Assembly (NCBI GenBank): GCA_903834645.1 | Contig: CAILKA010000413.1 | Coordinates: forward strand, 1-16,109 | Length of the DNA: 16,109 nt | Direction of reading: 5' to 3' | Source: an uncultured beta proteobacterium | Lineage (GTDB): Bacteria > Pseudomonadota > Gammaproteobacteria > Burkholderiales > Burkholderiaceae_C | Shown: piece by piece, positions 1 through 7,040 of the stretch | How the letters are laid out: every line of letters begins with the position of its first letter | Position numbering within the stretch: position 1 is the first letter of the stretch | Notes under the pieces: generated by a model | Database searches by the model: none | What the model was told of the DNA's origin: nothing | Seen by the model: the letters and a program-made list of their open reading frames with translations, nothing else | Made by a program: the position numbers and the translations under genes

Positions 1-476
1 CCGATGCCGATGTTCACGACATCGGTGAAGCCGCTGGCGGCGGTATCGCGCACCGTCTCGGCATAAGCCAGCATCGCATCGAGCACTTCATGCACCTGTG
101 CACCATGCAGACCGGCTCCGGCCGGCGCGCGCAGGGCCGTGTGCAACACCGCCCGGCCTTCGGTGAGGTTGGAGGGCGCGCCCGCCAGCATGGCGTCGCG
201 CCGCTCGGGCAGCCCGCATTCGCGCGCCAGCGCGAGCAGCGCCTCCATGGTCTCGTCGTCGAGCAGGTTTTTCGACAGGTCCGCGTACACCTCGGGAGCG
301 TGCCACGACAGCCGCTCGAAGCGGCGTGCATCGGCCGCGAAGGCCTCGCGCAGGTCGAAACGCCGCGCACGCGCCTCGAAGTGCGCGTGCAGGGCGGACC
401 AGGCGCCCGTGCGGTCGCAGCGCGGATGCGCAGCAACCCCTGTGGCAACGGGGGCCGGGACCGGGCTGGACGTCAT
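1..476 (-). CDS. pgi: Glucose-6-phosphate isomerase, N-terminal part (cut by window edge)
   Basis: Pgi interconverts glucose-6-phosphate and fructose-6-phosphate in the cytoplasm. About 158 residues are visible, starting at ATG (476-474) and running off the left edge. The frame contains the isomerase-type stretches DLSKNLLDDETM, RDAMLAGAPSNLTEGRAVLH and, at the very edge, VVNIGIGG, the start of the sugar-phosphate-binding GIGGSxLGP motif. The ATG overlaps the tal stop codon as ATGA, so the two genes should be translationally coupled in one operon. The first 20 or so residues are low-complexity and not conserved, so a slightly later start cannot be excluded. The C-terminal two thirds, including the active-site Glu and Lys, lie outside the window. 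Confidence 0.93.
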   Translation of the reverse strand, partial: MTSSPVPAPVATGVAAHPRCDRTGAWSALHAHFEARARRFDLREAFAADARRFERLSWHAPEVYADLSKNLLDDETMEALLALARECGLPERRDAMLAGAPSNLTEGRAVLHTALRAPAGAGLHGAQVHEVLDAMLAYAETVRDTAASGFTDVVNIGI

Positions 477-1426
477 GCCCGCAGCCCCTCGATCATCCGG
501 TCGAGCCGCACGGCATCGGCGGCAAAGGCGCGGATGCCTTCGGCCAGCTTCTCGGTGGCCATCGCGTCCTCGTTGAGCGCCCAGCGGAAGGCCTGCTCGT
601 CCAGGCTCACGTGCGCCAGCTCGGCGCGCGCTGCGCGCTCGGGGTCGAGCCGCCGGGGCACGGGCGCATCGCTGGCCTGCAACGCGGCGAGCAGCTCCGG
701 GCTGATCGTCAGCAGGTCGCATCCGGCCAGCGCCAGGATCTGCCCGACGTTGCGAAAGCTCGCCCCCATCACCTCGGTGCGAATGCCAAAGCGCTTGTAG
801 TAGTGGTAGATCGCACTGACGGACTGCACGCCCGGATCGTTTTCGCCCGCGCGAGCGGCCTCGTCCCATTGGGCCCCCGCAGCCTTCTTTGCCCAGTCGT
901 AGATGCGGCCCACGAAGGGCGAGATCAGCTGCACCCCCGCCTCGCCGCAGGCCACGGCCTGGCAGAAGCTGAAGAGCAGGGTCAGGTTGCAGCGGATGCC
1001 CTGGGCCTCCAGCGCACGCGCCGCCTGGATGCCCTCCCAGGTCGAGGCGATCTTGATCAGCACGCGCTCGCGCGGGACGCCCGCGGCCTCGTACAGGCCC
1101 ATGATCCGGCGAGCGCGTGCCAACGTGGCCTCGCGGTCGAAGGACAGCCTGGCGTCCACCTCGGTGCTGACGCGGCCGGGAACGATCTGGAGGATCTCGC
1201 ATCCGAAGCGCACCAGGACGGCATCGACGATCTCGTCCACCGGTTGCCCGCGGCGCGCGCGCACCGTCTCGGCCAGCAGCGGCGCGTACTCGCTTTGCTG
1301 CACGGCCTTCAGGATCAGCGAAGGATTGGTGGTCGCGTCGCGCGGGGTGAATTGCGCGAGCTGCAGGAAGTTGCCGGTGTCGGCCACCACGACGGTGTGT
1401 TGCTTGAGCTGTTCGAGGGCGTTCAT
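473..1426 (-). CDS. tal: Transaldolase
   Basis: Transaldolase moves a dihydroxyacetone unit between sedoheptulose-7-phosphate and glyceraldehyde-3-phosphate, giving fructose-6-phosphate and erythrose-4-phosphate in the non-oxidative pentose phosphate pathway. The product has 317 residues, the same length as E. coli TalB. It shows VVVADTG (12-18), the DATTNPSLIL block (30-39), RVLIKIASTW (121-130) with Lys125 as the Schiff-base lysine, CNLTLLFSF (146-154) and the ISPFVGRI block (168-175). I start it at ATG 1426 because this matches the TalB N-terminus. An in-frame ATG at 1456 would add ten residues but would leave only a very short leader after the candidate -10 at 1472-1477. Neither start has a clear Shine-Dalgarno sequence. 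A seven-C tract (coding strand) lies just upstream of the chosen start. The gene is first in a tal-pgi operon. Confidence 0.95.
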   Translation of the reverse strand: MNALEQLKQHTVVVADTGNFLQLAQFTPRDATTNPSLILKAVQQSEYAPLLAETVRARRGQPVDEIVDAVLVRFGCEILQIVPGRVSTEVDARLSFDREATLARARRIMGLYEAAGVPRERVLIKIASTWEGIQAARALEAQGIRCNLTLLFSFCQAVACGEAGVQLISPFVGRIYDWAKKAAGAQWDEAARAGENDPGVQSVSAIYHYYKRFGIRTEVMGASFRNVGQILALAGCDLLTISPELLAALQASDAPVPRRLDPERAARAELAHVSLDEQAFRWALNEDAMATEKLAEGIRAFAADAVRLDRMIEGLRA

Positions 1427-1471
1427 CGAGTCAGGGGGGGCAGGTCGGTAGGTCATTGGGCACCAACCACG

Positions 1472-1477
1472 ATTAGA
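1472..1477 (-). promoter_or_regulatory. Candidate -10 box for the tal-pgi operon
   Basis: On the minus strand this reads TCTAAT, five of six matches to TATAAT. It would place the transcript start near 1465 and leave a leader of about 39 bases before the ATG at 1426. No convincing -35 hexamer lies 16-18 bases upstream, so this is only a candidate. Confidence 0.3.
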
Positions 1478-1506
1478 CCCGACGCGGGCGCCCCCTGGGG
1501 CATCCC

Positions 1507-1512
1507 TAGAAT
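1507..1512 (+). promoter_or_regulatory. Candidate -10 box for the DMT-family permease gene
   Basis: The plus strand reads TAGAAT, 22 bases before the ATG at 1534, so the transcript would have a leader of about 15 bases. The -35 region is not recognisable. The site lies in the 107-base gap between divergent tal and the permease gene. Confidence 0.3.
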
Positions 1513-1533
1513 GAAGCGGTCCTCCGCCCTCAC

Positions 1534-2409
1534 ATGCTGCACCTCGACAACGCCGGCAACCGCCGCACCGGCATCGCGCTCGTCACCGCGACGACGCTGA
1601 TGTTCGCCACCCTCGACACCACCGCGAAGTGGCTGGTGCAGGAGTTGCCCGTATTCCAGGTGGTGTGGCTGCGCTTTGCCATGCACGTGGTGATCATGTC
1701 GGCGCTGCTGGCACCCGTGCACGGACGCGAGCTGGTGCGGGTGCGCAACGTTCCGCTGCAGGCGCTGCGCGCGCTGATGCTCGGGGTGATGACGGCGCTC
1801 AACTTCTGGGCCCTGCAGTACCTGCAGCTGGCCGAGACCGGTGCGATCCAGTTCTCCGTGCCGCTGCTGATTGCCCTGCTCAGCGCCTGGTGGCTCGGCG
1901 AGCGGCTCGGGGCGCAGCGCTGGCTGGCCATAGGCGCCGGGCTCGTCGGGGTGCTGCTCGTGGTGCGGCCGGGAACGGCCGGCTTTCACCCGGCGATCCT
2001 GCTGTCCATCGGCAACGCCTTCCTGTACGCCACCTTCAACATGCTCACGCGGCGCCTGGCGGCCACCGAGTCGGCCGCATCGCTGCAGCTGATGTCGGCC
2101 ATCGGCGCAGCGCTCGTCGTTGCGCCCTTCGGCCTGGCGAACTGGCAGTGGCCCGCGAGCGCGGGCACCTGGGCGCTGCTCGCGCTGTGCGGGACCTGCG
2201 GCGGCCTGGGCCACTACCTGGTGGCCCAGGCGCACCGCTACGCATCGGCGGCCACGCTCGGGCCGTTCCTGTACCAGCAGATCGTCTACATGACGCTGGG
2301 CGGATGGCTCGTCTTCGGGCAGGTGCCCGACACGCTCGTGATCGCCGGCGCAGGCGTGGTGGTGGCCAGCGGTCTGTACCTGCTGTGGCACGAGGTTCGC
2401 GGGCGCTGA
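1534..2409 (+). CDS. DMT-superfamily (EamA) inner-membrane permease
   Basis: A 291-residue hydrophobic protein with about ten predicted membrane helices in two five-helix halves, typical of EamA/RhaT-like drug/metabolite transporters. The first half carries FATLDTTAKWLV and the second GNAFLYATFNMLTRR, the paired repeats of the family. Short basic loops such as TRRLAATES separate the helices. Members export or import small metabolites across the inner membrane, but the substrate cannot be read from sequence. The start is the first in-frame ATG after a candidate -10 box; no strong ribosome binding site is visible. The gene diverges from tal and converges on afuC with a 28-base gap. Nothing shows a functional link with the sugar-phosphate genes beside it. 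Confidence 0.88.
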   Translation: MLHLDNAGNRRTGIALVTATTLMFATLDTTAKWLVQELPVFQVVWLRFAMHVVIMSALLAPVHGRELVRVRNVPLQALRALMLGVMTALNFWALQYLQLAETGAIQFSVPLLIALLSAWWLGERLGAQRWLAIGAGLVGVLLVVRPGTAGFHPAILLSIGNAFLYATFNMLTRRLAATESAASLQLMSAIGAALVVAPFGLANWQWPASAGTWALLALCGTCGGLGHYLVAQAHRYASAATLGPFLYQQIVYMTLGGWLVFGQVPDTLVIAGAGVVVASGLYLLWHEVRGR

Positions 2410-2416
2410 GCCCGCG
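2398..2416. terminator. GC-rich hairpin at the convergent gene junction
   Basis: A perfect seven-base-pair stem, CGCGGGC and GCCCGCG, flanks a five-base loop that contains the permease stop codon TGA. It sits between the convergent permease and afuC genes and could act in both directions. No T-tract follows on either strand, so it is not a classical intrinsic terminator. Confidence 0.3.
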
Positions 2417-2437
2417 CCCTGCCGGCACGCGCCTGGC

Positions 2438-3487
2438 TCAGCGGCCCACCACCGACACGCCCTGCCCGGCGAGCGCCAGCCCGAGCGTGTCGCCCACCTG
2501 CCACGTCCGATCGACGTCGCCACAGACGACGAAGATGTCGCCCAGCTCGGTCTCGAAGGTGAGCTCGAGGAAGCTGCCCAGGTAGGCACGCTTGGACAGC
2601 CGACCTGCGAGAGTCGGGCCCATCTCGGCAGCCGGCTCGACCCTCCAGGCCTCGGGCCGTACCGCCAGCGTCACCGAGCCCGGGGCAAGCGGCCGGCCCG
2701 CTTGCCAGCGCAGAGGTCCGAGCTGCACCGCGCCGCCCGCATCCACCTGCGCGGCAAAGAGCATCGCCTCGCCCATGAAGCCCGCCACGAACTCGGAGGC
2801 CGGCTGCTCGTAGAGCTCGCGCGGCGAGCCCGCCTGCGCGATGCGGCCAGCCTCCATCACCACGATCTGGTCGCTCACGGCCAGCGCCTCGCTCTGGTCG
2901 TGGGTCACGTAGGCCACCGTCAGGCGCAGCCGCTGCTGCAGCGATCGGATCTCCTCGCGCATGCTGCGCCTCAGGCGCGCGTCGAGGTTGGACAGCGGCT
3001 CGTCGAAGAGGAGCACGCTGGGCTCCAGCACGATCGAGCGCGCCACCGCCACGCGCTGCTGCTGGCCGCCCGAGAGTTCGCTCGGCAGCCGCTCGCCGTA
3101 GCCGGCCAGCCCCACGAGCTCCATCGCCTGGCGCGCGCGGCGCGCACGTTCTTCCTTCGACGCGCCCGTGACGAGCAGGCCGTAGCCCACGTTGTCGAGC
3201 ACGTTCATGTGCGGAAACAGCGCGTAGCTCTGGAACACCATGCTGACGTTGCGCTCGGAAGGACCGAGCGTGGTCACGTCCTGCCCGTCGATGAGGATGG
3301 AGCCGGCGGTGGGTGCCTCCAGGCCCGCGATCATGCGCAGCGTGGTGGTCTTGCCACAGCCCGAGGGCCCGAGGATCGTCGTGAGCGTGCCCTTGGGCAC
3401 GACGAGGTCGATGGCATCGACGACGAGCGGCGAGCGCACGTCCCCGTAGCGCTTGCTGACCTGGCGGAATTCGATGCCGGCTTGCAT
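2438..3487 (-). CDS. afuC: ABC importer ATPase, AfuC/FbpC type
   Basis: A 349-residue cytoplasmic ATPase of the family that powers AfuABC/FbpABC/PotABCD-type importers. Walker A is GPSGCGKTT (40-48), Q-loop Gln86, signature LSGGQQQR (138-145), Walker B VLLFDEP (158-164) and switch His196. A TOBE-like C-terminal domain (about 265-345) is typical of this subfamily. The ATG at 3487 has a good GAGGAG ribosome binding site and lies 50 bases after the permease stop. The usual label is ferric-iron transport ATP-binding protein. Because the operon sits beside zwf, pgi and tal, I favour a sugar-phosphate role. The ATPase sequence alone cannot decide this. The permease frame before its frameshift runs into this gene in the same phase, which can make automated callers fuse the two. 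Confidence 0.93.
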   Translation of the reverse strand: MQAGIEFRQVSKRYGDVRSPLVVDAIDLVVPKGTLTTILGPSGCGKTTTLRMIAGLEAPTAGSILIDGQDVTTLGPSERNVSMVFQSYALFPHMNVLDNVGYGLLVTGASKEERARRARQAMELVGLAGYGERLPSELSGGQQQRVAVARSIVLEPSVLLFDEPLSNLDARLRRSMREEIRSLQQRLRLTVAYVTHDQSEALAVSDQIVVMEAGRIAQAGSPRELYEQPASEFVAGFMGEAMLFAAQVDAGGAVQLGPLRWQAGRPLAPGSVTLAVRPEAWRVEPAAEMGPTLAGRLSKRAYLGSFLELTFETELGDIFVVCGDVDRTWQVGDTLGLALAGQGVSVVGR

Positions 3488-3537
3488 GGGCTCCTCGTGG
3501 TCTGGTGGTTTCGTGCGTGCGAGGGCGGGCGGGTCGC

Positions 3538-5725
3538 TCAGTGCGCGGCCGAGCGGCGGCGGCCGAGCTGGCGCTCGCCCACGAGCCACTGGATGAGGGC
3601 TGTGACCAGCGACATCAGCACGATCAGCACCGTGCAGTAGGCCAGGGCCACACCGTAGTCGCCATTGCCCACGCGGCCGATGATGTATGTGGTGGCCAGC
3701 TCGTACTCGGCCGTCACCAGGAAGATCACGGCCGAGACGGTGGTCATGCTGCGCACGAAGCTGTAGACGAGCGCGGCCACGAGTGCGGGCTTGAGCAGCG
3801 GCAGCACGACGCGGCGCAGCGTCGTGGCCGTGCCCGCACGCAGCATCGTGCTCGCCTCGTCGAGCGAGCGGTCGAGCTGCTGGAAGCTGGCCGTGCCCGC
3901 GCGCACCCCCACCGGCAGGTTGCGGAACACGAAGCACAGCACGATGATGATGCCGGTGCCGGTGAGCTCCAGCGGCGGCACGTTGAAGGCGAGGATGTAG
4001 CTCACGCCCAGCACCGTGCCGGGAATGGCAAATGCGAGGAGCGCCGCGAACTCGAAGGCGCGCTGGCCCGCGAACTGGGTGCGGGCCAGCAGCCAGCTGA
4101 TCAGGATCCCCCACGCCCGCACACAGCGGCGCGGCAATCGCCGCGAGCTTGACGGTGGTGAAGAGCGAGTTCCACGCCGTGCCAGCCCACACGAGGCCAT
4201 GTGCGCCCCACTGCAGGTCGAAGGCCGTGCGAAAGTGCGCCAGCGTGGGGGTGTAGTCGCGCCCCCAGGTCTGCACGAAGCCGCCGATGAAGGCAAACAC
4301 GTAGACCACCACCGTGAAGAGCAGCCAGGGCCCGGCCACCCCCAGGCACAACCGCCGCACGCCGTCGGGCAGCGCCATCGGCACCCCGGCGTCGCCCTTG
4401 CCCGAGACGGTGGTGTAGCGCACGCGCCCGAGCACGCGCTGCTGCAGGAAGAAGACGGCCAGCGCGAACATCGTGAGGATCAGCGCCAGCGAGGCGGCCC
4501 GGCCCTGGTCGAACTGCGCCCCGACGATGGCAAAGAAGATCTCGGTGGACAGCACCGCGTACTGCCCGCCCACGATGATGGGGTTGCCGAAGTCGGCGAT
4601 GCTCTCGATGAAACCCACGAGGAAGGCGTTGGCCAGGCCCGGCTTGAGCAGGGGCAGCGTCACCGTCATGAAGGTGCGGATGCGCGAGGCCCGCAGCGTC
4701 TGCGCCGCCTCCTCCAGGCTCGGCGAGATGCCCTGCACGACGCCGCGCATGATCATGAAGGCGATGGGCGTGAAGGCGAACATCTGCGCGAGCCACACCC
4801 CCTGCAGGCCGTAGAACCAGCGCGTGGGCGGGATGCCGAAGGCCCACTCCAGGAACTGGTTGACGAGGCCTGCGCGGCCGAAGAGCAGGATCAGGCCCAG
4901 GCCGACGACGAAGGGTGGCGTGATGATGGGCAGCAGCGCCAGGATGTTCAGCGGGCGCTGCCAGCGCCGGTTGCCCCGCTCGGCCACCAGGGCAATCAGG
5001 GTGCCGAGCACCGTCGTGCCGGCGGCCGTCATCAAGGCCAGCAGCAGGGTGTTCCAAGCCACGCCGCAGCGCACACCCCCGCTCAGGCACGACAGGCCCC
5101 ACACCCGTTCATGTGCCAGCCGATCCACCAAGGCTCCCGCGGACCAGCGCCCGTCCTCGTCGAGCAGCGCACCCATCAGGCTCTTGGCCACGGGAAGCGC
5201 CACGAACAGCAGCAGCAGTGCAGAGCAGGCGACGACCGATGCAGCCACGAAGAGGTCGCCCCGGAAGAGTCCGCGCCGGGCCATGCCTGCGCCCAGCAGC
5301 ACGAGCAGGGCCAGCAGCGCGACCACGCCGCCCAGGCCCAGGCCGATCTGCCCGCGGGCCTGCGGTCCGAACCAGGCCCCGAGCCACTCAAAGGACCACC
5401 CCTGCAGCCCGATGGCAAAGCCCCCGCCCAGCAGCGTGGCGAGTCCCGTCATCGCGGCCGCCACGAGCACGGTGCCCTGGCGCCTGCTGCCCGGCATCGC
5501 GGCTGCGGCCAGGAGCACGAGGAATGCGCCGATCACCCCCGCCAGCCAGGGCCGCCCGTGGCGCGTGACCTGCAACCAGGCACTCGCGGTGGACTCTCCT
5601 GCCCACACGCCGGCCAACGCCGCGCCCAGGGTGATGTCCTGCGGGAAGTACCAGGGCAGCACCAGGCAGGCCGCCAGGCCCAGCCCCGCCCACGCCAGCA
5701 TCGCTGGCCTCGAACTTCGGGTCAC
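3538..5725 (-). CDS. afuB: ABC importer permease, AfuB type, with a frameshift
   Basis: Inner-membrane channel of the importer. One fused polypeptide carries two permease domains after an extra hydrophobic N-terminal region of about 200 residues, roughly the architecture of the long AfuB proteins rather than shorter FbpB. The first coupling (EAA) motif is EEAAQTLRASRIRTFMTVTL (about 338-357). The second, DEASTMLRAG (about 622-631), is in a different frame. The frame changes at about residue 538: GTG GGG GAT must lose one G to continue as GTG GGG ATC CTG (V-G-I-L-I-S-W-L-L-A-R). With one G removed the product is 728 residues and ends at TGA 3540-3538. Both halves are otherwise intact and conserved, so this is either a recent mutation or a sequencing error in the five-G run. 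The start shown is GTG 5725, which keeps a basic N-terminus. ATG 5701, preceded by GAGG, is an alternative. Confidence 0.85.
4108..4112 (-). other. Frameshift site: five-G run in afuB
   Basis: On the coding strand the run is GGGGG inside GTGGGGGATCC. Conserved permease sequence is in one frame upstream and in another downstream, and removing a single G joins them exactly. Homopolymer miscounts are a common sequencing error, but a genuine mutation is equally consistent with the sequence. Confidence 0.85.
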
Positions 5726-5751
5726 GTCAGATCCAGGGTAACGGTCAGGCC

Positions 5752-5778
5752 GGGTCGGCGCGCGGCCGAGCCCGACCC
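5752..5778 (-). other. Intercistronic stem-loop between afuA and afuB
   Basis: Seven-base arms GGGTCGG and CCGACCC are separated by 13 GC-rich bases, within the 64-base gap after the afuA stop codon. Such hairpins after binding-protein genes often stabilise the upstream message or partly stop transcription, giving more binding protein than permease. There is no T-tract. Function here is inferred from position only. Confidence 0.4.
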
Positions 5779-5789
5779 AGCCCCACTGC

Positions 5790-6827
5790 TCAGCGCGGCA
5801 GCGAGTTGACGTCCTTCTCCCACTTGGCGATCAGGCGGCGTCGCTCGGTGGAAGACCCGTACTTCGCGTAGTCGTAGTTGATGAACTTGATCTTCTTGAA
5901 GTCGGGTACGCGCGGGTCCACCTTGGCCGACTTGCTGGACGGCAGCTGGAACTGCTTGGCCGCCGCGCCCATCTCCTGCGCCGAGGCCGTGAGCGCCCAC
6001 TCGTAGAAGCGCTTGGCCGCCTCGAGGTTGCGCGCGCCCTTGATGATGCTCATCGAGCCGATCTCAGCACCCGTTCCGTCGGCTGGCGTGATCGTCTCCA
6101 CCGGGAAGCCCTGCATCTTCTCGCCCGGGCCATCGTGCACGAAGCTGATGGAAACACTCGTCTCGCCACGCGCCACCGCCTTGATCGGGGCCGTGCCCGA
6201 GCGCGTGTATTGGCTGATGTTCTTGTGCAGGCCCTTCATGTACTCGAAGGCCTTGTCCTCGCCCATGAGCTGCACGAGCGTGGCCACCATCGTGTAGGCG
6301 GTGCCGCTGGAGGCCGGGTTGGCCACCTGGATCTCGCCCTTGTACTCGGGCTTGAGCAGGTCGGCCCAGGTCTTGGGCACGGCCACCTTCTTCTTGGCCA
6401 GCAGCTCCGGGTTGTAGCCAAAGCCCAGCGGCCCGGAATAGATGCCCACCGTCTTCCAGCCGCTTTGCTGGGCCTGCTGCTGCGCCCAGCCGTGCAACTG
6501 CGGCAGCGCAGGGCTCTTGTACTCGAGCGAAAGCCCCTGCTCGGCGGCCTGCAGGTGCGGGTCGCCCGTGCCACCGAACCACACGTCGGTCTTGGGGTTG
6601 GCGCGCTCGGCGATGAGCTGGGCAAGCGCCTCGCCCGAGCCCTTGAGCGACATGTTGACCTTGATCCCCGTGGTGCGCGCGAACACCGTCTGGATCATGT
6701 TGCACCACTCGGCCTGCACCGAGCAGATGACGTTGAGCTGCGCGCCCTCCTGAGCGTGGGCGGTAGCGGCGCCGATGGTCAGCACGGCCGCGGCGGCCAG
6801 TCGGGAGAGGGGGCGGGAGAGGTTCAT
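5790..6827 (-). CDS. afuA: Periplasmic binding protein of an AfuABC-type importer, probably for sugar phosphates
   Basis: A 345-residue secreted solute-binding protein. The signal peptide has basic residues (Arg5, Arg9), a hydrophobic core and probable cleavage at AHA/QEG (25/26). The mature protein begins LNVICSVQAEW and has the class-II binding-protein blocks TDVWFGGTGDP (80-90), GPLGFGYNPELL (132-143) and ANPASSGTAYT (169-179). Automated annotation would call it iron(III)-binding. There is no adjacent Tyr-Tyr pair of the kind that binds iron in FbpA. The equivalent region instead has FVHDG (His231, Asp232) followed by Glu255, which resembles the His-Asp and Glu ligands I recall for the hexose-phosphate binder AfuA; this needs alignment. 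The ATG at 6827 has a GGAGTG ribosome binding site; longer in-frame starts would hide the signal peptide. First gene of afuABC, divergent from zwf. Confidence 0.88.
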   Translation of the reverse strand: MNLSRPLSRLAAAAVLTIGAATAHAQEGAQLNVICSVQAEWCNMIQTVFARTTGIKVNMSLKGSGEALAQLIAERANPKTDVWFGGTGDPHLQAAEQGLSLEYKSPALPQLHGWAQQQAQQSGWKTVGIYSGPLGFGYNPELLAKKKVAVPKTWADLLKPEYKGEIQVANPASSGTAYTMVATLVQLMGEDKAFEYMKGLHKNISQYTRSGTAPIKAVARGETSVSISFVHDGPGEKMQGFPVETITPADGTGAEIGSMSIIKGARNLEAAKRFYEWALTASAQEMGAAAKQFQLPSSKSAKVDPRVPDFKKIKFINYDYAKYGSSTERRRLIAKWEKDVNSLPR

Positions 6828-6890
6828 GGGCACTCCGGTTGTCGCAAAGATGTCACGGTTTCGAGTGTCGCACCGGCCAAGGGTGCCCGC

Positions 6891-6908
6891 GATGGTGGAT
6901 TCACCATC
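6891..6908. promoter_or_regulatory. Inverted repeat upstream of afuA (candidate operator)
   Basis: Perfect seven-base arms GATGGTG and CACCATC flank the spacer GATT, 63 bases upstream of the afuA start. A second inverted repeat, GTGGAT-N5-ATCCAC (6895-6911), overlaps it, so two alternative pairings exist. The arms differ from those of the zwf-proximal dyads, which suggests a different binding protein or an RNA structure in the afuA leader. No afuA promoter was recognised with confidence in this gap. Confidence 0.35.
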
Positions 6909-6973
6909 CACAAGAGATGAGTCCCGGGCGCTGTGGCCAGATGCTGAACGCCCCGGATCGGCCCGGCGCTGCG

Positions 6974-7002
6974 TTGACCCGAGCATGAAACTCATGCATC
7001 AT
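6974..7002 (+). promoter_or_regulatory. Candidate sigma-70-type promoter of zwf-hexR
   Basis: TTGACC (6974-6979, five of six to TTGACA) and CATCAT (6997-7002, four of six to TATAAT) are separated by exactly 17 bases. Transcription would begin near 7009 and give a leader of about 32 bases to the zwf ATG. One inverted repeat lies in the spacer and another overlaps the predicted start site. Confidence 0.5.
6983..6997. promoter_or_regulatory. Dyad in the zwf promoter spacer
   Basis: Perfect six-base arms GCATGA and TCATGC flank AAC. The dyad lies almost wholly between the proposed -35 and -10 elements, a position used by both repressors and DNA-distorting activators. It also contains ATGAAAC (6985-6991), identical to one half-site of the downstream dyad read on the other strand. 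Confidence 0.35.
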
Positions 7003-7006
7003 TCAG

Positions 7007-7023
7007 ATGTAACTTTGTTTCAT
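7007..7023. promoter_or_regulatory. Candidate HexR operator in front of zwf
   Basis: ATGTAAC-TTT-GTTTCAT is a 17-base near-palindrome with six of seven arm positions matching. It overlaps the predicted transcript start and ends 17 bases before the zwf ATG. HexR proteins typically bind palindromes with a TGTAA/TTACA-like core upstream of zwf and are released by 2-keto-3-deoxy-6-phosphogluconate. The match to that general form and the hexR gene in the same operon support the assignment; binding is not shown. Confidence 0.45.
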
Positions 7024-7040
7024 CGACACAGTCGACCCGG

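Noticed and set aside
1434..1440. Seven-base homopolymer in the tal leader as a possible phase-variation tract
   Set aside because: With the preferred start at 1426 the tract is untranslated and too short for typical phase variation. It would matter only if the weaker start at 1456 were used.
1490..1501. GCCCC-CT-GGGGC dyad between tal and the permease gene
   Set aside because: Short GC-only palindromes are expected by chance here, and it does not match the zwf dyads or a known operator.
326..1600. Plus-strand open frame of 424 codons opposite tal and pgi
   Set aside because: Covers conserved tal and pgi on the other strand and looks like antisense translation of GC-rich DNA.
2438..5725. 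One continuous minus-strand frame of 1095 codons joining a permease to an ATPase
   Set aside because: Residues between about 539 of the permease and the start of afuC are Gly/Ala/Arg/His-rich nonsense, while conserved permease sequence is in another frame. The fusion is an artefact of the frameshift plus high GC.
4016..5809. Long plus-strand open frame (597 codons) opposite afuB
   Set aside because: Composition is Gln/His/Arg/Gly-rich with no domain motif. It mirrors a conserved permease on the minus strand, as expected at this GC content.
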